From Brevundimonas intermedia (GTDB taxonomy: Bacteria > Pseudomonadota > Alphaproteobacteria > Caulobacterales > Caulobacteraceae): DNA of 44,815 bases. The position numbers were made by a program, and so were the translations under genes. Position 1 is the stretch's first letter; each line of letters starts with the position of its first letter. A model generated the notes under the pieces. That model ran no database searches. It was not told the DNA's origin and was given only the letters and a program-made list of their open reading frames with translations. Shown here piece after piece: positions 35,718 to 43,976 of the stretch. The DNA lies in NCBI RefSeq assembly GCF_027922165.1, contig NZ_BSFD01000003.1, positions 23,903 to 68,717 of the forward strand. The letters run 5' to 3'.

Positions 35718-36179
35718 TCAGAATGGATGGGGCGCCCGATAGAGCATCTCGACCCGCGCGAGAGCTCCGGCGCCATCGAGAATTACCTCTACATCCCATA
35801 GCAATGCGCCAGGACCGTTCGGCAGCAGCGTTAGCCTATATGGGTTCCAGTTGCTGTTAGGCGCCGGCAGACGTTCGGCTTCGAAAGGGTTATCAAAGTC
35901 GACCGCGAGAAAAGCGTCGCGTGGGGATGTCGCGATCATGGGGTACGACGCCGGGGCGCCGGACAAGAGCTCGAAGCTTACACCCTTGTCTTCCCTCAAC
36001 GCCTGCTGAGCTGCCTTGAGCAGCACGGCCAACTCACTCACGTCACCGGCCGTGAGACCGTTGAGCCGCGTCTGATAGTGGGCTTGCCTCTGCGTGGTCG
36101 CGTCTTGAGCAATAGCCGGGATAGAGGTCAGCCCCAGAAATGCGACCGCGGCTGTTAGCACGGGACGAGCGGCGGGCAT
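35718..36179 (-). CDS. Small secreted hypothetical protein
   Basis: The 153-aa product has a Sec signal peptide (MPAARPVLTAAVAFLGLTSI...PAIA, cut before QD at about residue 24). After it come an alpha-helical segment (TQRQAHYQTRLNGLTAGDVS) and a beta-rich second half ending in NPYRLTLLPNGPGALLWDVE. The ATG 36179 has AAGGAG 7 nt upstream. The longer frame, 19 residues further, is rejected. The family is not recognised. It is the second of four small same-strand genes. Confidence 0.6.
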   Translation of the reverse strand: MPAARPVLTAAVAFLGLTSIPAIAQDATTQRQAHYQTRLNGLTAGDVSELAVLLKAAQQALREDKGVSFELLSGAPASYPMIATSPRDAFLAVDFDNPFEAERLPAPNSNWNPYRLTLLPNGPGALLWDVEVILDGAGALARVEMLYRAPHPF

Positions 36180-36227
36180 GGCGACTCCTTGAATTGAGTT
36201 GGGCACCGAGACTTTGGCCGACTTTAG

Positions 36228-36337
36228 TGTCAGCAATGGGTCGATTTGCGAAGTTGGCTCACTTCCCGAAAGCGGACATCGGTTGCCATTGCCAGGAGCG
36301 GACGTTGCGGACTTCCGATAGGGTGGGAAGCGGTCGT
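36228..36337. repeat. Diverged intergenic repeat, copy C
   Basis: TGTCAGCAATGGGTCGATTT opens the copy (36228-36247); GAAAGCGGACATCGG follows at about 36268; AGGAGCGGACGTTGCGGAC lies near 36295. The tail is AGGGTGGGAAGCGGTCG (36320-36336). It is about 110 bp and the most complete copy. It separates the zinc-ribbon gene from the secreted-protein gene. Confidence 0.6.
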
Positions 36338-36643
36338 TTAGACTTTCACCCGGAAGGGGTGGTCTGGGTTGTCACGGATAAAAGCCGCTACCTCCGTCAG
36401 CCGCTCTGGATAGGGGACCACCGCCCTCCAACCTTCATGGTTGATGAAGCGATACCCGGCACCCCACAAGGAGTTAACCTTGTTCCACTGCTCCTTGTCG
36501 GTCTTCTTCGGCGCTTTGAAAGCGCGACCCATCCAGTGCAACGGATCTCCACACTCTGGGCACTTCGCGTTAGAGCGCTCAGCGAGCTTCCAAGACTTGC
36601 GGCACGCAAAGCAAGCATGGGGCCAATGGTATGGGGCAGACAT
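36338..36643 (-). CDS. Small zinc-ribbon hypothetical protein
   Basis: The 101-aa product has a rubredoxin-like knuckle pair, C11-F-A-C14 and C28-P-E-C31, ligating a zinc. The block CPECGDPLHWMGRAFKAP (28-45) follows, then a C-terminal domain with WGAGYRFINHEGWRAVVPYP. It has no signal peptide, so it is cytoplasmic. The Shine-Dalgarno upstream of ATG 36643 is poor. I do not recognise the family. It is the third of four small same-strand genes. Confidence 0.6.
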   Translation of the reverse strand: MSAPYHWPHACFACRKSWKLAERSNAKCPECGDPLHWMGRAFKAPKKTDKEQWNKVNSLWGAGYRFINHEGWRAVVPYPERLTEVAAFIRDNPDHPFRVKV

Positions 36644-36666
36644 AGGATGAGTATGTAGGCTGTCTA

Positions 36667-36702
36667 GAATGTCAGCAACGGGTGGTTAGCGCGCATCGGA
36701 GC
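36667..36702. repeat. Partial intergenic repeat, copy D
   Basis: GTCAGCAACGGGTGG (36672-36686) matches the opening of copy C (GTCAGCAATGGGTCG) with two changes, followed by a short divergent segment. Only the first part is visible; the rest of the element is not recognisable. Confidence 0.4.
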
Positions 36703-36720
36703 TCGGTGCGTGGGGCGATT

Positions 36721-37041
36721 CTAATCGGCTACGGGGCCTACCAGCCGGGGAGTGACGAACTCCGGTCCACACCGATCAAAGCGTTCAGGATGATCGGAGA
36801 AAAGTGAGAGCGAGCTGTCCTCAACCAGGAAAGCGAAATCGGTTATGGCATCGGGCACATACGCGTAGCCGCAGACCACGCCATTTGCTGAAATCTCTTG
36901 GCGGACGGTGACCCTGTCCCCGTAGTAGCGGGCCAATGTCGCGCGAGACTTCGGCTCTGAGATTGTCGCCGCTCGCTCACATCCTGCGAGTGTGAAAACG
37001 ATCAGTAAATTGGCTAGCAAAGTGCCGTTGCTTGGCTTCAT
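36721..37041 (-). CDS. Small hypothetical lipoprotein
   Basis: The 106-aa product has a lipoprotein signal (MKPSNGTLLANLLIVFTLAG) with the lipobox L-A-G-C (Cys21). It is hydrophilic afterward and has two more cysteines (in GVVCGYAY and DRCGPEF) that may pair. ATG 37041 has GGAGG 5 nt upstream; the longer in-frame extension overlaps the ABC transporter gene in another frame and is rejected. The family is not recognised. It is the first of four small same-strand genes. Base composition is less GC-rich than in neighbours. Confidence 0.6.
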   Translation of the reverse strand: MKPSNGTLLANLLIVFTLAGCERAATISEPKSRATLARYYGDRVTVRQEISANGVVCGYAYVPDAITDFAFLVEDSSLSLFSDHPERFDRCGPEFVTPRLVGPVAD

Positions 37042-37079
37042 TTCGGCCTCCCACATTCCGAAGAGTTTGGGTCTGCCAG

Positions 37080-37170
37080 CAAAGGTCCGCAACGGGTCGA
37101 AAGCGCGCCTTGGCTTCTGACCGACAAGCGGACGTTCAGATTGCCGCCGCCAGCCATTGTCGGTTCCGGT
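37080..37170. repeat. Diverged intergenic repeat, copy E
   Basis: CAACGGGTCGAAAGCGCGCC (37091-37110) corresponds to the repeat start, with AAGCGGACGTTCAGATTGCC (37126-37145) corresponding to the GCGGACGTTGC block of copy C. The tail is lost. It lies before the first of the four small genes. The rest up to 37249 shows nothing further. Confidence 0.45.
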
Positions 37171-37249
37171 GAATACCCCGCCCGAGGATGAAGGAGGGTG
37201 CGAGGAAGACGGAAGGCGACGGCGGGACCGAGGACGGAAGGTGGAAGCC

Positions 37250-39130
37250 TCAACCGGCCCTGAACTGAAGTTCCGCCAGACGCGCATAGAGCCCGCCCTT
37301 CGCCACCAGTTGGTCGTGCGTCCCCTCCTCCACCACGCGGCCGTCGTCCATGACGACGATGCGGTCGGCGCGGAGGACCGTGGCCAGGCGGTGGGCGATG
37401 ACCAGGGTGGTGCGTTCTTCCATGGCCTGGTCGAGGGCGATCTGGACCAGGCGTTCGCTTTCGGCGTCCAGGGCGCTGGTGGCCTCGTCCAGCAGCAGGA
37501 TGGGGGCGTCGCGGACCAGGGCCCGGGCGATGGCCAGACGCTGGCGCTGGCCGCCCGACAGGCTCTTGCCGCGTTCGCCCAGCGGGGTGTCGAAGCCTTC
37601 CGGCAGGGCGTCGATGAAGCCCAGGGCCTGGGCCTTGTCGGCGACGGCGCGGGCCTCATCCAGGGTGGCGGTCTCGCGGCCGAAGCGGATGTTTTCCAAT
37701 GCCGAGCCCGAGAACAGCGGCGTCTCCTGCGACACCCAGGCGAACCGGTCGCGCACGGCGACGGGATCGGCCTGGCGCACATCGACGCCGTCGACCGAGA
37801 CCACGCCGGTCTGGGGATCATAGAAGCGCAGCAGAAGACGGAAGACGGTCGACTTGCCGGCGCCGGACGGACCGACCAGGGCGACGGTCTCGCCCGGCCG
37901 CACGGTCAGGCTGAACCCCTTCAGGGCCGGCAGGTCAGGACGGCCGGGATAGGAGAAGCCGACGGCGGACATGGACACCTCGCCGCGCGGCGGCGACGGC
38001 AGGGGCGTGGGCTGGGCCGGGGGGGCGATGTCCGGGGTGGCCCGCATCAGTTCCTCGATCCGCTCCATGGCGCCGGCGGCCTTTTGCACATCGCCCCAGC
38101 TTTCGCCCAGGGCGCCCACGGCGCCGGCGGCGAACACTGACAGCAGCACGAACTGAAGAAGGGCGCCCGGCGACATCGTCCCGGCGACCACGTCCTGGGC
38201 CCCCAGCCACAGCACCAGGGTGACGCCGCCGAACATGACGATGATGATCAGGGCGGTCATCCAGGCCCGCGCCCGCATCCGAGTGAGCGAAGCGGAGAAG
38301 GCGTCCTCGACCGCCGCGCCGAAGCGGGCGATGGCGCTGCGTTCCCGGCCGAAGGCCTGGACCGTCTCGATGGCGTCCACGCTCTCGCCGGCGAAACCAA
38401 CAGCGTTGGCGAACCGGTCCTGGGAGGCGACGGTCAGTTTGCGCACCCGGCGGCCGAAGATGAAGATCGGGCCCAGCAGGAAGGGCACGATCAGCAGGAC
38501 GAAGCCCGTCAGTTTCGGACTGACGAAGAACAGCAGGATCACCCCGCCGATCAGGGTCAGGAAGTTGCGCAGCGCATAGGAGACCGAGGTGGTCATCAGG
38601 GTCTCGACCAGGGCGATGTCGGTGGTCAAACGCGACAGCACCTCGCCGGTGCGCATCTGGGCGTAGAAGGATGGGTCCAGGGTCAGGATGCGGCCGAACA
38701 GCCCCTTGCGCACATCGGCGATGACGCGCTCGCCCGTGCGAGTGACGTAGAAATAGCGGGCGGCGGTGGCCAGGCCCAGGAACAGGGCGTTGGCGCCCAG
38801 CAGCAGGAACCACAGGTTCAGATTGGCGCCCCCAGCCTCGAAGCCGTGATCGATGGCGCCGCGGGCGAGGACCGTCAGTCCGAGAGACGCGGTGGTGGAC
38901 AGCAGCAGCCAGAAGACCGCCATCAGGGCATGACCCTTGTGGCGCAGGGCATAGGGAATCAGCCGGGCCAGGGGGCGAATGTCGCGGCGTTTGGCGCGTT
39001 TCTCGCCCGCCTCGGACATCTGCTCCATCAACAGGGCGCCGGCGCTGGGGCGGCCTTCAGCCGTTCCGACGCCGGAAGCGCGCCCCGGAACAGCGGCGGA
39101 ACGGGCGGAGGCGGCGGTTTGATCGGTCAT
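37250..39130 (-). CDS. MsbA-like ABC transporter (fused membrane and ATPase domains)
   Basis: The 626-aa product is a half-transporter of the ABCB/MsbA type that works as a homodimer. An N-terminal cytosolic stretch of about 55 residues precedes six membrane helices (about 57-320). The ATPase part has Walker [11 protein letters not shown]-loop [10 protein letters not shown], signature [16 protein letters not shown] and Walker [13 protein letters not shown]. MsbA exports lipid A; other members move lipids or peptides, and the substrate here is unknown. The start ATG 39130 (MTDQTAAS) is the more plausible; upstream residues look non-coding. Confidence 0.92.
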   Translation of the reverse strand: MTDQTAASARSAAVPGRASGVGTAEGRPSAGALLMEQMSEAGEKRAKRRDIRPLARLIPYALRHKGHALMAVFWLLLSTTASLGLTVLARGAIDHGFEAGGANLNLWFLLLGANALFLGLATAARYFYVTRTGERVIADVRKGLFGRILTLDPSFYAQMRTGEVLSRLTTDIALVETLMTTSVSYALRNFLTLIGGVILLFFVSPKLTGFVLLIVPFLLGPIFIFGRRVRKLTVASQDRFANAVGFAGESVDAIETVQAFGRERSAIARFGAAVEDAFSASLTRMRARAWMTALIIIVMFGGVTLVLWLGAQDVVAGTMSPGALLQFVLLSVFAAGAVGALGESWGDVQKAAGAMERIEELMRATPDIAPPAQPTPLPSPPRGEVSMSAVGFSYPGRPDLPALKGFSLTVRPGETVALVGPSGAGKSTVFRLLLRFYDPQTGVVSVDGVDVRQADPVAVRDRFAWVSQETPLFSGSALENIRFGRETATLDEARAVADKAQALGFIDALPEGFDTPLGERGKSLSGGQRQRLAIARALVRDAPILLLDEATSALDAESERLVQIALDQAMEERTTLVIAHRLATVLRADRIVVMDDGRVVEEGTHDQLVAKGGLYARLAELQFRAG

Positions 39131-39266
39131 TGCGCCCGCCTCTTGCCCCGGAACGCCCCCCGGTGTAAACGCCCCGCTCTTTCCCGCTGAATCTTTCGGC
39201 GGGATTCTCAATTTCATGCGCAGCGACGGTCGGCATCGTCATCGCGCCAGAGACCGGACGACGACC

Positions 39267-39491
39267 ATGAAAGCGGACACGCACCCCGATTACCACTTCA
39301 TCAATGTGGTGATGACCGACGGCACTTCCTACCAGACCCGTTCGACCTACGGTAAGGAAGGCGACACGCTGAACCTGGACATCGACCCGACCACCCACCC
39401 GGCCTGGACCGGCGGCAACGCCCATCTGATGGACCGTGGCGGTCGCGTTTCGCGCTTCAACAACAAGTTCGCCGGCTTCATCAAGAAGTAA
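39267..39491 (+). CDS. rpmE: 50S ribosomal protein L31
   Basis: The 74-aa product is the alphaproteobacterial, cysteine-free form: [20 protein letters not shown], then THPAWTG and [15 protein letters not shown] 39267 is chosen because the protein then starts as in the family; the upstream in-frame ATG 39216 has no support. It stands alone here, away from the main ribosomal cluster, with a strong terminator behind it. Confidence 0.93.
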   Translation: MKADTHPDYHFINVVMTDGTSYQTRSTYGKEGDTLNLDIDPTTHPAWTGGNAHLMDRGGRVSRFNNKFAGFIKK

Positions 39492-39534
39492 GCGCGTCCT
39501 GGCTGCGACACATCGCGGCAATCGGATCACGAAG

Positions 39535-39567
39535 AGCGCCGGTCGGATGACCGGCGCTTTTTGTTTG
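39535..39567 (+). terminator. Intrinsic terminator of rpmE
   Basis: AGCGCCGGTC and GACCGGCGCT form a perfect 10-bp stem with loop GGAT (39535-39558), followed by TTTTTGTTT. It begins 43 nt after the stop. Confidence 0.93.
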
Positions 39568-39656
39568 CCCGGAACGCCGGTAACGTAGACGGCGTTCGGA
39601 TACGGCAGTACCGGCGTCGATTCACGGGGATCGACCCATCGAGAAGCGGACAGGTT

Positions 39657-41219
39657 ATGAATAGACGGGAAATGGGTCTGGGCGTCGCGACGGCGGCCAT
39701 GGCCCTCGCCTCAACAGCGCGCGCACAGCAGGTGACCGTGCAGCGCGGACCGCAGGCGACCGCCTTCTACAACAGTTTCAACGACCAGATTTCCCGCCTG
39801 CCCGAGACTCAGCAGGCCGATGTCCGCGCCTTCTATGAAATGAACGGCTGGCGGCCGGTGTGGAACGCCGAGCGGATGCGGGCGCTGAACGCCGTTGCGG
39901 GCCGGGCCGAGCGCCACGGCCTGTCGGGCGGGGACTATTTCGACTTCGTCGGCCTGGCCGCCGACCCCGCCTCGTCGGACCTGCGCGCCACCGCCGCGGC
40001 CCTGGCCTATGGCCGGATCCTGGCCGAGGGCAAGGTTCGGCCCGAGACGGTCGAAGACCTGTGGGAGATGCAGAAGAACCGGGTCGATCTGCCGCGCGGC
40101 ATGAGCGACGCCCTGGCGCGCAATGTCCTGCTGGACTGGTTCGAGGGGCTGGCCCCGACCGACATCGGCTATCAGAACCTGTCGGCCGGCTATGTCCGCT
40201 ATCGTCGTCTGGCGGCGCAGGGCGGCTGGCCGGCCTTCCCGGTCGGGCCTACCATCGAACCGAACATGAGCGATCGCCGCATTCCGGCGCTGATCGACCG
40301 ACTGACGGCGGAAGGCGACCTGACGGCGGCGGACGGGGCGCGACTGAAGGCGCAGGGCCTGACCTATGGCGCCGAACTGCAACGGGCGGTCCAGGGCTTC
40401 CAGGTCCGGCACGGCCTGGGGGCCGACGGACGGATCGGAACGGGGACCCAGCGGTCGCTGTCGGCCTCGGCCGAGGATCGCGCCCGCCAGATCGCGCTGA
40501 ACCTGGAACGCCGTCGCTGGCTGAAGCGCGACGTCGCGCCGGAGCGGATCGAGGTCAACACCGCCGCCGCCATCATGGTCTACTGGAAGGACGGCAAGCC
40601 GGTCCACTCCAACCGGGTCGTGGTCGGATCGGCGGAGAACCAGACCCCCAGCCTGGAGAAGCCCTTCGCCTCGGTGGTCGCCAATCCGCCCTGGTATGTG
40701 CCGGCCGGAATCGCGCGTCGCGAGATCCTGCCCAAGGGGCCCGCCTATCTGGCCGCCAACGACATGTTCGTTCGGGACGGAACCGTGATTCAACGCGCGG
40801 GGCCCAAGTCGGCCCTGGGCTATGTGAAGTTCGAACTGCGCGACAGCTACGCCATCTTCCTGCACGACACGCCGTCGAAGGCGGCCTTCAATCTGTCGAT
40901 GCGTCAGCGCAGCCACGGCTGCGTGCGGGTGCAGAACGCGGTCGAGTTCGCGCGGCTGCTGCTGTCGCCCGACCCCGTCAAACTGTCCGAGTTCGACACG
41001 GCCCAGGACAGCCGCGAGACCACGCGGGTGACGACGGGCCGGGAGATCACCGTGCGGCTGCTGTACTGGACGGCCTTCGTCGACGGTCAAGGCCGGGTGG
41101 CGTTCCGCGAAGACGTCTATGGCCGGGACGACAAGCTGGCCCAGGCCCTGGGCATCGCCGTCAGCCTGCCCAAGCCGGTGGACGACGGCCGCCGCGACGC
41201 CAACGACGTCGGGCCGTAG
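39657..41219 (+). CDS. YcbB-type L,D-transpeptidase
   Basis: The 520-aa product begins with a signal peptide (MNRREMGLGVATAAMALAST...ARA, with RR suggesting Tat or Sec). After a scaffold domain comes a peptidoglycan-binding-1 segment (about 241-290, LQRAVQGFQVRHGLGADGRI). The YkuD catalytic domain lies at about 300-450 with HDTPSKAAFNLSMRQRSHGC and the active-site SHGCVRVQN. The protein has the length and order of the YcbB/LdtD class, which makes 3-3 cross-links. The gene ends in a gap with a small hairpin. Confidence 0.93.
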   Translation: MNRREMGLGVATAAMALASTARAQQVTVQRGPQATAFYNSFNDQISRLPETQQADVRAFYEMNGWRPVWNAERMRALNAVAGRAERHGLSGGDYFDFVGLAADPASSDLRATAAALAYGRILAEGKVRPETVEDLWEMQKNRVDLPRGMSDALARNVLLDWFEGLAPTDIGYQNLSAGYVRYRRLAAQGGWPAFPVGPTIEPNMSDRRIPALIDRLTAEGDLTAADGARLKAQGLTYGAELQRAVQGFQVRHGLGADGRIGTGTQRSLSASAEDRARQIALNLERRRWLKRDVAPERIEVNTAAAIMVYWKDGKPVHSNRVVVGSAENQTPSLEKPFASVVANPPWYVPAGIARREILPKGPAYLAANDMFVRDGTVIQRAGPKSALGYVKFELRDSYAIFLHDTPSKAAFNLSMRQRSHGCVRVQNAVEFARLLLSPDPVKLSEFDTAQDSRETTRVTTGREITVRLLYWTAFVDGQGRVAFREDVYGRDDKLAQALGIAVSLPKPVDDGRRDANDVGP

Positions 41220-41232
41220 GGCAACAATCCTT

Positions 41233-41251
41233 CCCTCCCCCTGCGGGAGGG
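41233..41251. terminator. Short hairpin between the convergent L,D-transpeptidase and rcdA genes
   Basis: CCCTCCC (41233-41239) and GGGAGGG (41245-41251) form a 7-bp stem with a 5-nt loop. GAGAAA follows and TCC precedes. It is like the arm of the palindromic repeat family. With convergent genes on both sides it may end both transcripts; there is no T-run, so confidence is modest. Confidence 0.4.
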
Positions 41252-41269
41252 AGGGAGAAATGGTTGGCT

Positions 41270-41800
41270 TCAGATCTTGAACGCGGCTTCCAGCAGGCCG
41301 TGCTGGCTGAGCACCGGGTTCTGCGGCTGCTCCTCCTGGGCGTCCAGGTACATGCGGCGGTCGAGGTACAGGGTGCGGTCGAACAGTTTCTCGGACCGGA
41401 CCAGATATTCGACCAGGGCGATCGGCAGTTCGGCGTGGCTGGGCTCGCTCTCGATCTTGCGGTCATTGAGGCGATAGCGCGGCTCGCAGGCGGCTTCCGG
41501 CGTCATGTCGTCCTCGCGCACGGCCCGCTGGACCAGCAGCCAGGAGGCGATCTGCATCAGGCGCGTCGTCAGCTTCATGCTCTCGGCCGCATAGGCCAGG
41601 GCGGCGCTGCGCGACAGCATCTTGGAGTCGCGGCGGCCTTCGCCGTCCAGATAGGCGGCCGTATCCTCGACAAGGTCCATGCCCTCGCGGAAGGTGCGGT
41701 CGAACAGCTCCGAGCGGGAAAAGTCCCGAACAACGCGGGCCCGGTCTGGCGTGGAGCCCGTGCTCTGGTTGTCGCTCAGGGTCATGGTGGACATCATCAT
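41270..41800 (-). CDS. rcdA: RcdA-like protein (DUF1465 family)
   Basis: The 176-aa product is a helical bundle with SELFDRTFREGMDLVEDTAA, SRSAALAYAAESMKLTTRLM and LLVQRAVREDDMTPEAACEP. This matches DUF1465 proteins, whose Caulobacter member is RcdA, an adaptor that works with CpdR and PopA to bring CtrA to ClpXP in the cell cycle. The assignment rests on my reading of the motif. Three ATGs in a row (41800, 41797 and 41794) compete for the start. The neighbouring DUF1192 gene supports the Caulobacterales context. Confidence 0.8.
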   Translation of the reverse strand: MMMSTMTLSDNQSTGSTPDRARVVRDFSRSELFDRTFREGMDLVEDTAAYLDGEGRRDSKMLSRSAALAYAAESMKLTTRLMQIASWLLVQRAVREDDMTPEAACEPRYRLNDRKIESEPSHAELPIALVEYLVRSEKLFDRTLYLDRRMYLDAQEEQPQNPVLSQHGLLEAAFKI

Positions 41801-41893
41801 GAGAATTGGACGCTCGTTACGACTTTGGGCCAAGACGCGGCCTTTGTCGTGCCGACTGCAACCGTCATGCCATGGATTTGGCGCGGGCGCGAT

Positions 41894-42097
41894 TCATGAG
41901 CGGAAGTTGAACAGGGCGTCAGCGGCGCTCTTCTTGGCCGTCTTGGAGTCTATGGCGGCGCGGGCGCGACGGATTTCATCGTCCAGAGCCTGAATCCGTT
42001 CCTGCAGATCCTCGATCGAATAGGCGTCCAGATCTTCGCGGCCCAGGGCGTTCAGGGCGTCTCCGCGCCGGGGGCGGGGCTCGAGGTCCTCGAACAT
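41894..42097 (-). CDS. DUF1192 family protein
   Basis: The 67-aa product is mostly a coiled coil in the C-terminal half (YSIEDLQERIQALDDEIRRA, 29-48), with the typical end KKSAADALFNFRS. DUF1192 genes often neighbour DUF1465 genes in alphaproteobacteria. The start ATG 42097 fits the family length. Function is unknown. Confidence 0.85.
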   Translation of the reverse strand: MFEDLEPRPRRGDALNALGREDLDAYSIEDLQERIQALDDEIRRARAAIDSKTAKKSAADALFNFRS

Positions 42098-42188
42098 CGT
42101 CGTCGCCTTTCTGCGTCTAGTCATGGCCGCACGCGGCCGGGACGCCTATCTGAACGCCCGGATACGGACGATTGCAAGCGGAGGCGAC

Positions 42189-43160
42189 ATGCGGGTCATC
42201 GAGATCGAGGGCGGTTCAGGACCGGCCGAGGCGCTGCGGATCGCAGAACGGCCCGACCCCGCAGCCGGCGCCGGCCGGGTGACGATTCGGGTTCACGCGG
42301 CGGGGATCAACCGGCCCGACCTGTTGCAACGAAACGGTGGATACCCCCCGCCGCCGGGGGCGTCAGACATTCTGGGGCTGGAAGTCGCCGGCGAGATCGA
42401 GGCGGTGGGCGAAGGCGTGGGGCGCTGGGCCGTCGGCGACCGGGTCTGCGCCCTGCTGGGCGGGGGCGGTTATGCCGAGCGGGTCGTGGTGGACGCCCGG
42501 CATGTGCTGCCGATCCCGGACGGTCTGGACTATGCCCAGGCGGCGGTCCTGCCCGAGACGGTCTTCACCGTCTTCGCCAATGTGTTCGAGGCGGGCGGGC
42601 TGAAAGCCGGTCAGACCCTGCTGATCCACGGAGCGACCAGCGGCATCGGGGTGACCGCGATCCAGATGGCCAAGGCCGCAGGGGCCAAGGTGATCGCCAC
42701 CTCGCGCGGGGCCGACAAGGCCGCGGCCGCCAAGGCCCTGGGCGCCGACGTCAGCCTGGACGCCAAGACGGACGATCTGGCCGCCGCCATCGCCGAGGCG
42801 GGCGGCGCCGACGTTCTGCTGGACATGGTGGGGCGCGACTACGCTGATCTGAACCTGAAGGCGCTGAACCCCGGCGGGCGATGGGTGGTCATCGCCTCGC
42901 TGTCGGGATCGAAGGTCGAGGTCGATCTGATGCGGATCATGCTGAAGCGGCTGGTGCTGACCGGCTCGACGCTTCGCAGCCGCCCGGCGGACGAGAAGGC
43001 CCGGCTGACCGCCGCCGTGGAGGCGACGGTCTGGCCTTGGGTGGCGTCAGGCGCGGTCAGGCCGCCGGTGCAGGCGACCTTCCCGCTGGGGCGCGCCGCA
43101 GACGCGCATCGCGCGCTGGAGGCGGGCGACCACGTCGGCAAGTTCGTGCTGACGGCCTAG
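42189..43160 (+). CDS. NAD(P)H quinone oxidoreductase, zinc-free MDR superfamily
   Basis: The 323-aa product has the catalytic N-domain with HAAGINRPDLLQRNGGYPPP (about 38-57) and LGLEVAGEIEAVGEGVGRW. The Rossmann domain has LLIHGATSGIGVTAIQMAKA (about 144-163). It belongs to the PIG3/quinone-reductase branch. ATG 42189 has GGAGG 6 nt upstream. Its stop overlaps the next convergent gene's stop by 3 nt. Confidence 0.92.
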   Translation: MRVIEIEGGSGPAEALRIAERPDPAAGAGRVTIRVHAAGINRPDLLQRNGGYPPPPGASDILGLEVAGEIEAVGEGVGRWAVGDRVCALLGGGGYAERVVVDARHVLPIPDGLDYAQAAVLPETVFTVFANVFEAGGLKAGQTLLIHGATSGIGVTAIQMAKAAGAKVIATSRGADKAAAAKALGADVSLDAKTDDLAAAIAEAGGADVLLDMVGRDYADLNLKALNPGGRWVVIASLSGSKVEVDLMRIMLKRLVLTGSTLRSRPADEKARLTAAVEATVWPWVASGAVRPPVQATFPLGRAADAHRALEAGDHVGKFVLTA

Positions 43161-43756
43161 TAGCGGCCGCCGCCCCGCACCGGACGCAACGACGAGATAT
43201 TGTCGTTGAAGCCCGTGCTGTTCAGGTTGCGGGCGTCGCCGTCGATGATGCGGCAGCGACCGCCGAACTGGGCGTCCGTGCAGATCTCCCAACGACCGCG
43301 CACGCGGATCGAGCTGATCCGGTCGTTGAAGGGGGTGTTGCCCAGATTGCGGTCCTCGCTGGTGAACTCGCGCGAGGCGCCGCGATAGTTGGAATCCTCG
43401 TAGACGATGATCGAGGACCGACCACCGCCCCAACCGCCGTCGCCATTGCCGGACCCCCAACCGCCGCCGTTGCCTGGGCGTCCGGGCTGGCGGTCTTCAT
43501 AGTCGCCGCGGAACCGGCCGCACACCAGCAGGCCGTTATCGTTGTTGATTTCCTCATCGCCGCAGCGCGCCAGCTCGATCGAGGTGCCGCGAATCTGGCC
43601 GCGCATATCGCGGCAGTCGGCGTAAAGCCGGCCCCGGTTCGTGTAGGCCTCGGTGCAGGACCGGGCGTAACCGCCGCGCGGCGCGACACGCTGAGCGGTG
43701 ACGTCCTGGCCCGAAGCCAGGGCTGCGGCCATGGCGGCCCCAAGCAGAATGGACAT
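43157..43756 (-). CDS. Secreted CVNH plus beta-gamma-crystallin protein
   Basis: The 199-aa product has a signal peptide (MSILLGAAMAAALASG). Residues about 30-80 fit the cyanovirin-N homology (CVNH) pattern with four cysteines at 34, 48, 65 and 79 and the block INNDNGLLVC. A Gly/Asn/Trp linker follows (about 90-113). Residues 114-193 form a beta-gamma-crystallin domain with two calcium-binding motifs NDRISS (144-149) and NDNISS (184-189), each of the form N/D-N/D-x-x-S-S. CVNH modules often bind carbohydrate, beta-gamma-crystallins bind calcium. GGAG lies upstream of ATG 43756. Probably an envelope or surface protein. Confidence 0.8.
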   Translation of the reverse strand: MSILLGAAMAAALASGQDVTAQRVAPRGGYARSCTEAYTNRGRLYADCRDMRGQIRGTSIELARCGDEEINNDNGLLVCGRFRGDYEDRQPGRPGNGGGWGSGNGDGGWGGGRSSIIVYEDSNYRGASREFTSEDRNLGNTPFNDRISSIRVRGRWEICTDAQFGGRCRIIDGDARNLNSTGFNDNISSLRPVRGGGRY

Positions 43757-43872
43757 GATGTTTCTCCTCTCCCAAAGGCGAAAGCCTCTATTAACGCGAA
43801 GGTTGCCGCAGCGCACATGAACCTTGGCTGTACGTGATTGTTCGGCGGCGTTTTCTTTTCAGGCGAATAGGC

Positions 43873-43913
43873 CTATATCGAAACCATAAGCGCCCGGTCG
43901 AAAGGCCGGGCGC
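43873..43913 (+). promoter_or_regulatory. Candidate trcR promoter and 5' hairpin
   Basis: CTATATC (43873-43879) fits the Caulobacter-type -10 (GCTANAWC), with a weak -35 region. Downstream is a perfect 8-bp stem GCGCCCGG / CCGGGCGC (43890-43897 and 43906-43913) with loop TCGAAAGG, in what would be the 5' leader of trcR. No T-run follows, so it is not a terminator. Confidence 0.35.
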
Positions 43914-43976
43914 CGTCGTATCCAACGCCAGCCGAACCCCTATTCGGCGGCCCCACCATTCCGGGACGAACGCCCC

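Noticed and set aside
34701..37249. Integron cassette array with attC sites
   Set aside because: The row of small genes suggests it, but I found no paired RYYYAAC/GTTRRRY core sites at the gene borders and no integrase gene.
37038..37821. N-terminal extension of the small lipoprotein into the ABC transporter
   Set aside because: The extension reads a shifted frame of the transporter; the lipoprotein has its own Shine-Dalgarno and signal peptide at 37041.
39860..41899. 679-codon plus-strand frame overlapping the YcbB-type gene
   Set aside because: Out of frame with the clear L,D-transpeptidase; composition is Gly/Arg/Pro-rich as expected for a shadow frame.
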